Source: Eutreptiella sp. 'Long Island Sound 2002' (taxonomy: Eukaryota; Euglenozoa; Euglenophyceae; Eutreptiales; Eutreptiaceae). Taken from it: DNA of 64,000 nucleotides. The notes under the pieces are model-generated. The model was not told where the DNA came from, ran no database searches, and saw only the letters and a program-made list of their open reading frames with translations. The translations under genes were made by a program, and so were the position numbers. Position 1 is the first letter of the stretch; each line of letters opens with the position of its first letter. The stretch is from assembly GCA_964036045.1 (NCBI GenBank), contig OZ038389.1:67157453-67221452 (forward strand). Direction: 5' to 3'. Positions 42,979-52,716 of the stretch are shown in pieces.

Positions 42979-43372
42979 CCCCCCTTCTCAGAGCGTTGTT
43001 ACCGCTCGGAAGTCATTGAAGAGAGGACAGGAGGACCCCAACGGGCTCCAACCCCCCCCTCCATGTCCCAAGGACACATGGAGGCCCCACACACGTCGTA
43101 GGCGTCCCCCATGCCCCAAGGAAGGGGTGAGGACACTGATACTCAGCGCCCTACGCCATATCCGGTCTCCTCTTGATCTACAACATGGACCAAGGGGATC
43201 AAAGATAGAAAAACGTCGTCGGTCGACCTAAATAAGTATACCACAATGAAATATATATGTGGAGATCGAGTGAAGGGGGTATATGGCCAATCAAGGCCGA
43301 AAAATCCCCGGATGAACGCCCTCACTTGTCTCCCCAAGCACAGAAACAAACAAAATGCCAAGTGGGGATCCA
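42979..43372 (-). other. B2 polypurine tract and 3' untranslated region
   Basis: AGAAGGGGGG (minus strand, 42988-42979) adjoins the LTR; the rest parallels 17011-17392 of B1. No gene seen. Confidence 0.7.
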
Positions 43373-44101
43373 TTACGGTGCTACAGCAGCAACCAAATGG
43401 ACCAACACGTCCTTGACATCCAAAGAAGTATCCTTTTTCTTTAGGTAGTCCATCCAGACCGTGGTATACCTCGGCACGAAAATGCTTGGAGGTTCCCACG
43501 AATCCCTGGATGCGGCAAATCCCTTCCAACGGACTTTATAAAGCCTACCCCCAGGCGTCCCCGGGTCCGGCTTGTCCGCCAGGATCTTTTCAGCGGTGAA
43601 GTTGTCGTCCTCACCCTCGTCGTCCGAGTCCATATCGCCGGCCGTGAACTCGAAGGTGACGGGACGTCTGCTGGGGTCTGGTGCTCGGGGACGAAGCTGG
43701 GGATGGTCGCGGTCCAGGATCTTGTTATCACCCACACGAACCGCATACACATTCTGCCCGACCTTCCGCACGATTACCCCCGGCACATACCAAGATGCCT
43801 TCCGATGCCTGGACAGGACATCCTTGTGGTGCCGCTCCACCCACACGCTGTCTTGGAGAGCATACTTCTGGACCTTTCCCTGCTTGAAGTACTTGGCCCT
43901 CTTGTCATGCTCGTCCTGAAGTGCTTTGCACACCTTGGCCGCCGTGTCGTCCCCCTCAGACATCATGGCATTCGCATCTCGGGCCACCTTGCCATGGTTC
44001 ATCCACGGGAGAGTGCGTGACACCCGATCCCGTAGGAACAGGATGCGATGGGGCGACAGTCCAGTGGGTCCCGGAAGGTCGTGATACGCTTGGAGTACTC
44101 T
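43373..44101 (-). pseudogene. pol: B2 Pol C-terminal fragment: integrase tail and chromodomain
   Basis: The segment left of the C insertion encodes the end of the integrase core (RVLQAYHDLPGPTGLSPHRI), the SH3-like tail (DSVWVERHHKDV...GVIVRKVGQNVY) and the chromodomain (EKILADKP...KVRWKGF...WEPP), ending at TAA 43373. In frame with 55132-59469 once C and one ACTCT are removed. Confidence 0.85.
44097..44101. repeat. C target duplication ACTCT, left copy
   Basis: ACTCT recurs at 55127-55131 directly after the C 3' LTR. Confidence 0.85.
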
Positions 44102-44111
44102 TGTAAGTGCG

Positions 44112-44169
44112 GCTAACCCCCATCTGCTCAGATTTTCACAGCTAACCCCCATCTGCTCAGATTTTCACA
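44112..44169 (+). repeat. 29 bp tandem duplication in C LTR
   Basis: Two units of GCTAACCCCCATCTGCTCAG followed by ATTTTCACA; also present in the 3' LTR. Possibly an enhancer repeat. Confidence 0.8.
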
Positions 44170-44253
44170 GATCTGCCACAGATTGACTACATTTTGGTCA
44201 TTTTCTCTGCTTCGGCGGAATCGCCGCCTCGCAGCTCAGTCTCAGGATCAGAC

Positions 44254-44263
44254 CTATATATTT
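44254..44263 (+). promoter_or_regulatory. TATA-like element of C 5' LTR
   Basis: CTATATATTT lies about 240 nt upstream of the gag ATG, a sensible distance for a promoter in U3. No direct evidence of a start site. Confidence 0.4.
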
Positions 44264-44499
44264 CTGATGTGCCGGATCTGATTCCGCGGTCGATTCATCG
44301 AAAATCCGTCGCGTTCCGATCATTTACCTGGAATCGCCAATTGCCGCTGATGCGCGCCCGAAGCCAAATCAGCCAAATATTTTTTCACAATCGGATTTAT
44401 ATAAATCTTTTCAGATAGTTTTGGACACTCAGATGTACTTAGAATAATCCGCATCAATTTTCTTCATAGACTGGGATTTTCTGCCGGATAACAATCAGC

Positions 44500-47400
44500 A
44501 TGGATCTTGCTTCCGTTGTTGCTGCTCTCCCCTCCGTTGGTGTCCGTGTATCCGGTTCTACCCCCAACAGCAGCGTTCAGGTCGACTCCTCGCGTGCCTG
44601 CCCCACTGGTCTTGCCGGCCCCGAGCCCTCCGGCACCATCAACGACCCAGGGCAGCACTTTCATGGTAGCAGAGGCTACCTGCATGTTGCTTCACAGCCC
44701 TTCAGTCCACAGCCCGCTCCCCAGTACGGCCCCGTAGACCCCGCCGCTTCTGGAGAAGTAACGATTACGCTGCCATGGTGCTGCGCGAACGAGGCCTTGA
44801 GAGGAATGCCTTGCGCAAGCCCAAGCTGCCCAAGAAGGGCGCAAATCAGCAGCTGTGGGGACCCAAATTACCACAATCCCAGTCGAAACTGGCCATCGAG
44901 CAGCTGGAATCCGCCAGCCTACGACGATGGCAACGCTCCGGTAGAGCTTACGGACCTGGCAGGTACCAACCTTCCTTACGGAGGTCCAACATTTGAGACC
45001 ATTGACGCCGATGTGAACGACATTGAGATGGGTGGTCCAGGTGAGGTACCTAGCTATAATCGACCAGCCTCTTGGGCACAATGGGGCGACCATTTGTCCC
45101 CAGAAGTGACCCGTAACCTTGAGGCCCTTGAGGCCCTTTGTCTCTTAGCCACGTCTAAGCTGATCGGACAAGAAAGAATCGCCTCTGATTTTTTAATGGA
45201 ATATTTTTTCCTCCTTCAGGACGAAATTAATACCAGGATGTGGTGGCGTTCTCAAGAAGATGACTCTTTTGCAATTTTTTTGCAGATCTGGAAGGCAAGC
45301 CCCTTCCCGAAGGAGAAGGGCACGGCACCTGTTCCCGGGCCCTCCGCCCCTCGCCCCCCTGTTTCCATCCGCGACGATCTAGCCGCTGCAGTTGAGGAGG
45401 GAATTTTAGAGGCAGCCAGGCAGGCAAGCCTGGAAATCAGGGCTGAAGGAGCTCCCCAAGTGGACTCCTGGCTGCGGACCACCGAGATCAGCGGTCCGAC
45501 AGCCTGCTCAGGCCCTTCAGGACACGGTATGTACTGTCCTGCCGACTGCTCCTGCAGATTCCAGCGAGATGCGGAGCTCCAATTGCTCAAAGATCAAATG
45601 CAACTCATCATTCAAACGCTGGGAATAAAAGATCTTTTCAAGACGCACATGCGGTCTGAGGGCGCCTCATCGGTGGAACAAGCAACAGAGCCATCGGAGG
45701 AGGCGACAGAAATTTTTTCAATTGCTCCTTCGGTGGACTCCAGGACCACCGATGCAAGGATCAGCAGGACCAAGCTAAAGGAAAGGGTTAAAATCTCTCG
45801 TTCTGAGAGTAGGACGGCGAAGGCTAGGACTGAGGCTCAGAATGCCAAGCGAACTGCCTCCCGTACTGCCCCTCCTGCTGCTGATTCCAATGCCTTAGCC
45901 CAGCTGTTGCTCGCCCAGACCCTCGCCGGAGCTGGTGTGGCGAATGATGCCGCCAAGGTGTCTGCCATTACGGCCGGTGTTGGGCTGGATTCGCTTCTTA
46001 ATCCTACTTCATTGCGACTTTGTCAGGTTGCCAAGCAACCGAAGTATAATGGGAACCCCCGACGTTGGCCTCAGTTCCAACGGGAATTTAAACTGTGGGT
46101 TAAGACTCAAAAACTCCAAGATTATCAGTTCCTGATGGCCCTCTTGGATTGCCTTGAGGGAGCGCCGGCCAACACTTGGCTCAGGACCTGGAGTGATCGT
46201 GAGGATACAAGTTCCCCCCTTACCTTTGATGAGGTGTGGGAACAGTTGGAGGTACGTGGATCCCGGCTGCCAGAGGACCATTACCACCAAATGTTGAAGA
46301 ATTTTCCTTCATTCTCGCGATTAATCTTGCACGATGTGCAAGACAAGAGACAGCGCTTCTGGAACTTAGTGGAAGAAGCTGAACATTCAGGCGAAAAATT
46401 TTCTAGTGCCGAGCTGAAAAATCTGATTTTTGACAAGATCCCCTCAGAAACTGCCGCCACCCTTCGGAACAAACAGTCCGAAGAAAAGGTCAAGACCTGG
46501 TGGGCGGAGGTGGATGGCTTTGATGCCTCTGCCAACAGGTTTTCAGTCAGGGAGGCAGTTCAAAAGTGCTCCCCCACGTCCTTCTCCAAGGTGAAATTCA
46601 CTGAGGAGACGTGGAAAATCAAGTTTAATGAACACGAGGATCGGGACTTGTTTGTCCAAGTCCTCAACAGGGGAGTAAGCTTCCACGGCCATCGCTTGAA
46701 GGCCAAGAACTGGGTGTTTTCGTTCACCCCGAAGGAACTCTGGGAGGAGGTTGAGCGGCTCGCCGACGCCGCCAATCAGAATTTCCATGAGGGTCTTGGG
46801 GGAAACAAGAATACCCAGCAAAACACCCAAAATGGGGCCCAAAAGGGCAACAAAAAGGTGAATGACACCCGGAATGTTCAGGATCACTGTAGCATCTGCC
46901 TTCTTTTAGGTTCTACGAACCGAGCTAAGACGCATTCTACTGGTAATCACCGATGGTCTCCTGACGATCACAAGGTGATTGGTGAAAATATCAGTAATCC
47001 GCAGAATTCAGACAGGAATGACAGACAGGTGCATGGTGGGAAGGCTGGAAAAGGGAATTCGACCCCCTCCGGTGGAAACAAAAATACTGGAGGCCCTGGC
47101 GGGTCCCAAGGCAAAGGAAATCGGACTCCATCCGGCTCTGGTGGGCAGCCGAACGGCCAGACAAATCCCAATAGCAACGCCGGAGGCGGAAATCGAAATC
47201 CAGGCCAAACCCCTCAATCCGGTACAAACAAGGGAAATGCTCCAGGATTCCAGGGTAAAGGTAAGGGAAATCCTTCGGGAACCCCTTTCTCTGGTAAGGG
47301 CAGAGGGCGTGGCGAAGGTGGAGGTCCATCATCCGGCGGCCGTGGCCGTGGACGTGGAAAGGGCAACCATCGTGTGGATCAGGTCTCAGGTGCAGATCAG

Positions 47401-47532
47401 GTGTCCGATGCGGATCGAGATTACGTTGAAAATGCCTTGAATCCAGCAGATGATCCGCTCCAGGATGAGTGGGTCCACGAATCAGGGTGTGTCCACAATG
47501 TGAACGCAGCAACTGGAGGTCAGAACGCCTAG
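44500..47532 (+). CDS. gag: C Gag polyprotein
   Basis: 1010 codons. ATG at 44500 is inside the LTR; the frame crosses the LTR end and the primer-binding site, translated HGSRG. Regions: a low-complexity N-terminus; a long middle with basic segments (residues ~420-460); a capsid-like Retrotrans_gag region from PKYNGNPRRWPQFQREF (near residue 510) to AATLRNKQSEEK (near 665); a stretch (residues ~690-750, WKIKFNEHEDRDLF...GHRLKAKNW) that loosely resembles an RNA-recognition fold; a Cys/His cluster CSIC...H-x4-H near residue 800; and a Gly/Arg/Ser-rich RNA-binding tail (GRGRGEGGG near 945). It ends at UAG 47530 in the same frame as pol. A later internal start cannot be excluded. Confidence 0.9.
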   Translation: MDLASVVAALPSVGVRVSGSTPNSSVQVDSSRACPTGLAGPEPSGTINDPGQHFHGSRGYLHVASQPFSPQPAPQYGPVDPAASGEVTITLPWCCANEALRGMPCASPSCPRRAQISSCGDPNYHNPSRNWPSSSWNPPAYDDGNAPVELTDLAGTNLPYGGPTFETIDADVNDIEMGGPGEVPSYNRPASWAQWGDHLSPEVTRNLEALEALCLLATSKLIGQERIASDFLMEYFFLLQDEINTRMWWRSQEDDSFAIFLQIWKASPFPKEKGTAPVPGPSAPRPPVSIRDDLAAAVEEGILEAARQASLEIRAEGAPQVDSWLRTTEISGPTACSGPSGHGMYCPADCSCRFQRDAELQLLKDQMQLIIQTLGIKDLFKTHMRSEGASSVEQATEPSEEATEIFSIAPSVDSRTTDARISRTKLKERVKISRSESRTAKARTEAQNAKRTASRTAPPAADSNALAQLLLAQTLAGAGVANDAAKVSAITAGVGLDSLLNPTSLRLCQVAKQPKYNGNPRRWPQFQREFKLWVKTQKLQDYQFLMALLDCLEGAPANTWLRTWSDREDTSSPLTFDEVWEQLEVRGSRLPEDHYHQMLKNFPSFSRLILHDVQDKRQRFWNLVEEAEHSGEKFSSAELKNLIFDKIPSETAATLRNKQSEEKVKTWWAEVDGFDASANRFSVREAVQKCSPTSFSKVKFTEETWKIKFNEHEDRDLFVQVLNRGVSFHGHRLKAKNWVFSFTPKELWEEVERLADAANQNFHEGLGGNKNTQQNTQNGAQKGNKKVNDTRNVQDHCSICLLLGSTNRAKTHSTGNHRWSPDDHKVIGENISNPQNSDRNDRQVHGGKAGKGNSTPSGGNKNTGGPGGSQGKGNRTPSGSGGQPNGQTNPNSNAGGGNRNPGQTPQSGTNKGNAPGFQGKGKGNPSGTPFSGKGRGRGEGGGPSSGGRGRGRGKGNHRVDQVSGADQVSDADRDYVENALNPADDPLQDEWVHESGCVHNVNAATGGQNA
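44664..44680 (+). other. C primer-binding site, initiator Met tRNA
   Basis: TGGTAGCAGAGGCTACC directly follows the LTR; the first 12 bases equal those of B1. Confidence 0.85.
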
Positions 47533-47567
47533 GGGAGCCACGAAAATCGCCCCTCCCCAGGCGATTT
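47530..47567 (+). promoter_or_regulatory. C gag/pol UAG with possible pseudoknot
   Basis: UAG is followed by GGG AGC CAC. GGGGAG (47532-47537) can pair with CTCCCC (47553-47558), and AAATCGCC (47544-47551) with GGCGATTT (47560-47567). The two stems interleave as in an H-type pseudoknot, although the one-base loop at 47559 is tight, so they may instead alternate. Candidate readthrough stimulator. Confidence 0.5.
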
Positions 47568-50500
47568 CAGGCATGATCCCCAGATTCCATCTCGACCACT
47601 ACTTGATGTAGGGTCGCTTGTCTCCTCTCCCCTGGATCCGGCAGCGGATCCTTCTGTTGTAGTGGACGAGGTTGGTGTACAGTCCAAGCACAGGGCCCGT
47701 CAGTTTGTCACAAAGCTGTGGGTCTCTGATCGCAAGGGAAATTTCCACCTCGCCACTTGTTTGTGTGACAATGGATCAGAGGTAAATCTCCAATCCAATT
47801 CTTTCTTACCCGACGACTGCGTGTTTGAGTCGCCTCATCCTGTTACCCTCGAGGGAGTTTCTGGACATTCTCCCGCAGGTGGGCAACGCGGTTGTTATAT
47901 ATCAACTCATTTGGTCGCTCAAGACCTTTGGGAAGAAGGCAATGTGGAGGAAGTTATCCTTAAGGATGACTACTTCTATCGTGCCGACATAAAGTATGAC
48001 CTTTACTTGGGCCATCCTTGGCTTAGCAAGAACAGGGTGGCGCCCGTAGGTCATCGGCGTTGTTTTTTGCTGGAGTCAGGTCCCTTGGAGCGTCCTGAAT
48101 TTCGTTTTTTGCACGCAGGGTTTAAAAGTGCAGAAGAATTTTTGAAGCGAAAGGTTACACCAAAATTTGGCGAAGATGTCACCATTGCAGAGGTGAATGG
48201 GAGTGCCGATTACTCCCGAGAGTTAGAATGTCTTCGTAGGGACTCCCAGCCACGACGCCCTTCGCGCTGGCACTCTTCATCCTACAGAGTTGTCGACAAA
48301 TGGCGCGATACAATTTGTGAATATTTTTATGAACACCATTCCTTTTGGCCACAGTATGATGCCTTTGCTAACCGTGAGAACAAGCGCTTTGACAAGCATT
48401 TTCGCGACGCTTGGACCCATAAATGGGACAAGAAGTTATGGATTAATCCTCCGATTCACTTAATCCAGCAGGTCATCCACAAAATCAAGCAAGATAAAAC
48501 CCAGGCGATTTTAGTTGTGCCCTTGTGGGACGACAAGCCTTGGTTTCAGGAATTACAAGACATTTGTGTAGATTACATCGAACTTCCCAGGAAGTTTAAG
48601 CTGTATGCCAGGGACGACACAGGTCCCCTGCCACAGCGGTCCTGGAGTTCGCTTGCATTCCTGGTGGATGGGAAGCTTTCTGACTCTAATTCTGCTGATT
48701 CTAGTACTGACTCCTGTGTTGGGTCTGAATCTGAGGTTGAGCGTGGTACTGATGATGAATCTATTTTTTCTGATTTTTGTCCGTCAGATGCCCAAGGTGA
48801 TCCAACGTCAAATGGATCCACCTCGTCTCCCTCTTCCCCAATACGATCGACATCGAAAAGAATCTTCAGGGCACGGGCGAAGAAAAATTTTAAATCGCGC
48901 CGCAAATTCAGAGTTTTTTATGAAAAACCCCGTGTGGAAGCTTTCATAGATCCTTTCGAGGAGCTGGATCACGAAGAGAATCTCTGGAATTTGGACACTC
49001 GACCCACCTGTCTTCAAGAGGCAGTTGATACGGACCTTTTTAGGGACATCCGTAAGAAGATTCTTCCTGCCAAGGCCGAAGAAGTCGCCAAAGTTTTTTC
49101 GACAGTAATTCCTGGCGATCAGGTGGACACTGAATTGTGTTCCAAGAAAAGAGACAAGATTTTTGAGGAACGGAAGGACACAACCCTTTCGGGGAAGTTG
49201 ATCAAAGACCCCCCTGTCCGTGGGCAGTTCGGTGAAGCCTTCATCGAGCTTCGAGAAGGGTACAAGGCGAAGAAACAGCGCCCTTATGAGAACCATGGAC
49301 ACAAACATGAGATACTCAGAAAAATCATCGAGAGAAATCTCAGGGAATTTGGTTGGCTTGAGGGTTGTATGACCAGCGAATGGTGCTGTGCACCCTTCAC
49401 AGTCCCGAAGCCGCCGCCTGCAGACCAGAACACTATTGATGGTTGGCGAATGGTTGTTGATTTTCGCAATCTCAACGCCGAAACCAAGGCGGATTCACAC
49501 CCCCTGCCCCTCATTGAGGAGGAAATCGCCAAGAGGGCAAGAGGTCGTTTGTTTTCTGTGCTGGATCTCCGTCACGGCTTTCACCAAATGCCGTTGAGGA
49601 AGGACAGCCGACCTCTCACCTGTATGTGCACGCCATGTGGCCCAGTCCAGTGGACGGTCATGCCCATGGGCCTGAAGAACGCCCCTTCGTTTTTTCAAAG
49701 AATGATGGAGGATGTGCTTTTTACAGCTCATCCTGAGCTTCGTGCCTTCGTGAGTGTGTACATAGATGACATAATCATCGTGACAGAAGGGGAGGGACTG
49801 ACCGAAGCCGAGCTGGTGGCCCTACATGAAAAGCAGCTGAACCAGGTTTTGGACATTCTTGATGCCAATCAGCTGATTTGTGGGCCAAAGAAGGGAAAAC
49901 TATTTCTAAAATCAGTCGAATTTTGTGGTTCTCTCCTTGAGAATGGTACCCGACGACCCAGTCCAGGGAAGCTCGTCGCTATTCAGAAGTGGAAGCGCCC
50001 TGAGACGATCACGGAATTGAGAGGATTCCTGGGTTGTTGCAATTTTTACCACACTTTTGTGCCGAATTATGCCAAATTTGCTGCCCCCCTGACTGAATTA
50101 TTGAAGGTAGGGAGAGATGCGGGCAAGGCAGGTTCAAAGGTTCGTGTCAAGTGGACGAACGAGTGCGAGGAGGCCTTCCATCACTTGAAGGCGGCCCTCT
50201 GCGAAGTCGCCACGTTGCATGTGCCGAAATTCGACCGACCCTTCTACATAAGAACCGACGCTTCTAGGTACGCGATCGGAGCTGTTCTTGAACAGGTTGA
50301 TGAAGCCACAGGTGATCATTACCCTCTTGCATTTTGGTCTCGGAAGCTAGCCCCACGCCAAATGCAATGGTCGCTGCGTGAGCAAGAAACATATGCCATA
50401 ATCTGTGCGCTGAAAAAGTACCAATCGTGGGTTGGCACCAATCGAGTCGAGGTCCTGACGGATCATCGATCTCTGGAGTATTGGGCCACCGAACACATTG

Positions 50501-52716
50501 ATACTGTCGCGAGCCCAGCTGGTCGACGGGCCAGATGGCATGAATTTCTCAGTTTGTTTGACCTCCATGTGTCGTATTTGCCTGGAAAACACAACACGGT
50601 AGCGGATGCTCTGAGCCGATGGGCTTACCCCGCTTCAGAGGGGCTGCAAAGTACCAACATCCATGGTACGGAGCAGGACCGCCACGTCGTGATCGAGTGG
50701 GATCAAGAAGAAAAAAAGCTCATCCAACGTGAATGCATGCAATGCGCTGTTAAACAGCATGCATTACCGTGTCACGACATCACGGCCTTCTCAGATCCGG
50801 CGCATGCCCATGAGATCGTCACCAAATCACTGAAAGTCGTGGAGAAAGTCACCGATCCCTCCTCAGGGAGTGTGAAACGGTTTGACTACACCCGACGTGT
50901 AAGTGGATCTCGGTTGATTCAGGGCATTAGGCGTCGAGATCCGGCCAAAACTCCACCCCTGCCGAAAGATTCCCTGATCATCCGTGACTGGACGTCCGAT
51001 TATATGCATGATTCCATGTTTAAAGAGGTCTTTGAGAATCTCAAATCCAAAGATGCTCACAAGGATGGAATTTTTGCTGAATACTCGTTGGATGGGGGGA
51101 AGCTGTGGATGGAGGGTAAATTGTGCGTACCAGACGCCCTGGCCCCCCGAGTGTTAAACTGGTGGCACAAATGGGAGTCCCCCCACGCACATGGCCGTAG
51201 ATTGTGGTCGATGATTAAACATAGGTTGTTTGGCTCACGGCTATATACTCATTGCATGAAAGTAGCCGCCGGATGTGCCCAATATGCTGTCTCGACGCCC
51301 CCCAGCGCGAAGAAGCACGGCCATCTGAGGCCACACCCTATTCCGGAGCGCCTCTTTAACAGAGTCACCAGTGATTTCTTCTATCTCGGTGAGCTCGATG
51401 ACGAAGAGTGCCATTGGACTAATAAAAAGATCAATGGTGTGCTCCTTATTCAGTGCCGTCATTCTGGCTACATTCAGGTGTTGCCTTGCAACATCGAGTC
51501 AATGACTGGCAAGGCTGCCGCCAAATGGTGCGCGCAGACCTGGATGGGAGGTTGGGACGTCCCATCCGAGGTGGTTACGGACTCAGGCAAAGAGTACACC
51601 TCCGAATGGTGGAGAGAATTATGTGCTCGCCTTGGAATCCACCACCTCAGGTGTGAAATCCACTCGCATCGAGCGCTGCCTGGCGAAAGAGCCGGCCGCT
51701 CTGTTATAAATATGCTTCGTAAGGAGCTCGCGAGTGAAAAAGATTTCCATTGGCTTGAAGTTCTCTTCGCATTGCTTCGCCGTTACCACAACACGCCTTT
51801 GTACCATGGCCTTTCTCCAAATGAAATTGCCTTTGGACGAAGGAAGTGTTGGTGGAACATGCCGTTGAATAATCCTCGCCCTTGTAAAGATGCTTCGTTG
51901 TTTTTGGACGAAATCCAACGAGCAGAAAAAACTAGCTCGAAATTAATCAATAAGCATCAAGCTGACTGGCTTTGGGTCCAGAATCAAGGTCGAAAAAACC
52001 CCCACAATTTTGAAGTCGATGATCGAGTTTGGCTTCGAAAATCCGAAACCACCCTGGGCGGAGATGATAAGCTTCTTCCCTTGTGGCAGGGGCCATTCGC
52101 TGTTACAGCGCGTCTAGGTGAGAACAGGTGGAGGATTCGTGTGGATGTCAGCAGGGAAATTGAAGTTTCGGGCGATCGCCTCAAGAGAGAGATCCCCTCC
52201 CCCAAGGATTGGGTTAAACCCCTTTTTTGGACTTCGAAATTTTTGTCCGATCGGGTCATCGAAGGGGGGAAGTACGAACTCAAGAGGATTTTAGAAGCAA
52301 GACGTGACGGAAAGGGCGAATGGGAATTTCTATGTGAGTGGAGGGGCTTTGATTCCAGTCACAACAACTGGGAACCAGCCCATTCTTTTGTCCATGGGTA
52401 CACCAAGGGGTTCATCGACTTCCTCAAGAAGCACCCCGAAATTGGCGTACTCCTGACAGACTGTTTGTCGAAACCAGACAGACAGGTGGAGAGCGACGGA
52501 GAAAGACCTGTGGTGAATCGAGATCCAGCCTTTTACGGCCCTCAGCAGCCACATTCCAGGGCTGATCCGTCGGTCCCCCCTCCTGTGGTCAGGCCAGCCC
52601 AGGAGCCAAATGAGGACCAAGCTTCAAGTTCGGCCGCTGATTTGCAGCGCCCAAGCCGTACGAGGGCCCGACCAGACAGGTTGGTGGTCACATGTATTCG
52701 TGCTTGGCCGAATTGA
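47533..52716 (+). CDS. pol: C Pol polyprotein
   Basis: About 1727 codons after the UAG, no interruption, ending TGA 52714-52716. Domains: protease-like region whose active-site triplet reads DNGS (47767-47778); a methyltransferase-like region (YDAFANREN near 48357, WINPPI at 48439-48456, ILVVPLW near 48510); an acidic Ser-rich linker near 48680-48800; reverse transcriptase (VLDLRHGFHQMPL near 49559, YIDD 49759-49770); RNase H (TDASRYAIG near 50255, REQETYAI, TDHRSLEY, NTVADALSR); integrase whose finger keeps HH and one Cys but has C-x2-Y (GCAQY near 51275), with DDE residues at TSDFF, TDSGKEY and PGERAGR; and a chromodomain (LKRILEARRDGKGEWEFLCEWRGF...NWEP near 52270-52380). A Pro-rich tail follows. 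No start codon of its own is needed if made by readthrough. Confidence 0.92.
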   Translation, partial: GSHENRPSPGDFRHDPQIPSRPLLDVGSLVSSPLDPAADPSVVVDEVGVQSKHRARQFVTKLWVSDRKGNFHLATCLCDNGSEVNLQSNSFLPDDCVFESPHPVTLEGVSGHSPAGGQRGCYISTHLVAQDLWEEGNVEEVILKDDYFYRADIKYDLYLGHPWLSKNRVAPVGHRRCFLLESGPLERPEFRFLHAGFKSAEEFLKRKVTPKFGEDVTIAEVNGSADYSRELECLRRDSQPRRPSRWHSSSYRVVDKWRDTICEYFYEHHSFWPQYDAFANRENKRFDKHFRDAWTHKWDKKLWINPPIHLIQQVIHKIKQDKTQAILVVPLWDDKPWFQELQDICVDYIELPRKFKLYARDDTGPLPQRSWSSLAFLVDGKLSDSNSADSSTDSCVGSESEVERGTDDESIFSDFCPSDAQGDPTSNGSTSSPSSPIRSTSKRIFRARAKKNFKSRRKFRVFYEKPRVEAFIDPFEELDHEENLWNLDTRPTCLQEAVDTDLFRDIRKKILPAKAEEVAKVFSTVIPGDQVDTELCSKKRDKIFEERKDTTLSGKLIKDPPVRGQFGEAFIELREGYKAKKQRPYENHGHKHEILRKIIERNLREFGWLEGCMTSEWCCAPFTVPKPPPADQNTIDGWRMVVDFRNLNAETKADSHPLPLIEEEIAKRARGRLFSVLDLRHGFHQMPLRKDSRPLTCMCTPCGPVQWTVMPMGLKNAPSFFQRMMEDVLFTAHPELRAFVSVYIDDIIIVTEGEGLTEAELVALHEKQLNQVLDILDANQLICGPKKGKLFLKSVEFCGSLLENGTRRPSPGKLVAIQKWKRPETITELRGFLGCCNFYHTFVPNYAKFAAPLTELLKVGRDAGKAGSKVRVKWTNECEEAFHHLKAALCEVATLHVPKFDRPFYIRTDASRYAIGAVLEQVDEATGDHYPLAFWSRKLAPRQMQWSLREQETYAIICALKKYQSWVGTNRVEVLTDHRSLEYWATEHIDTVASPAGRRARWHEFLSLFDLHVSYLPGKHNTVADALSRWAYPASEGLQSTNIHGTEQDRHVVIEWDQEEKKLIQRECMQCAVKQHALPCHDITAFSDPAHAHEIVTKSLKVVEKVTDPSSGSVKRFDYTRRVSGSRLIQGIRRRDPAKTPPLPKDSLIIRDWTSDYMHDSMFKEVFENLKSKDAHKDGIFAEYSLDGGKLWMEGKLCVPDALAPRVLNWWHKWESPHAHGRRLWSMIKHRLFGSRLYTHCMKVAAGCAQYAVSTPPSAKKHGHLRPHPIPERLFNRVTSDFFYLGELDDEECHWTNKKINGVLLIQCRHSGYIQVLPCNIESMTGKAAAKWCAQTWMGGWDVPSEVVTDSGKEYTSEWWRELCARLGIHHLRCEIHSHRALPGERAGRSVINMLRKELASEKDFHWLEVLFALLRRYHNTPLYHGLSPNEIAFGRRKCWWNMPLNNPRPCKDASLFLDEIQRAEKTSSKLINKHQADWLWVQNQGRKNPHNFEVDDRVWLRKSETTLGGDDKLLPLWQGPFAVTARLGENRWRIRVDVSREIEVSGDRLKREIPSPKDWVKPLFWTSKFLSDRVIEGGKYELKRILEARRDGKGEWEFLCEWRGFDSSHNNWEPAHSFVHGYTKGFIDFLKKHPEIGVLLTDCLSKPDRQVESDGERPVVNRDPAFYGPQQPHSRADPSVPPPVVRPAQEPNEDQASSSAADLQRPSRTRARPDRLVVTCIRAWPN

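Larger units (their letters stand above)
44102..44663 (+). repeat. C 5' LTR
   Basis: TGTAAGTGCGGC to GCAGCACTTTCA. It has a 29 bp tandem duplication at its start, a TATA-like run, and the gag ATG 164 nt before its end. Confidence 0.95.

Noticed and set aside
48270-48660. Classification of C as a DIRS-type element because of the methyltransferase-like domain
   Set aside because: C has true LTRs, polypurine tract, primer-binding site, DDE integrase and chromodomain, and no tyrosine recombinase.
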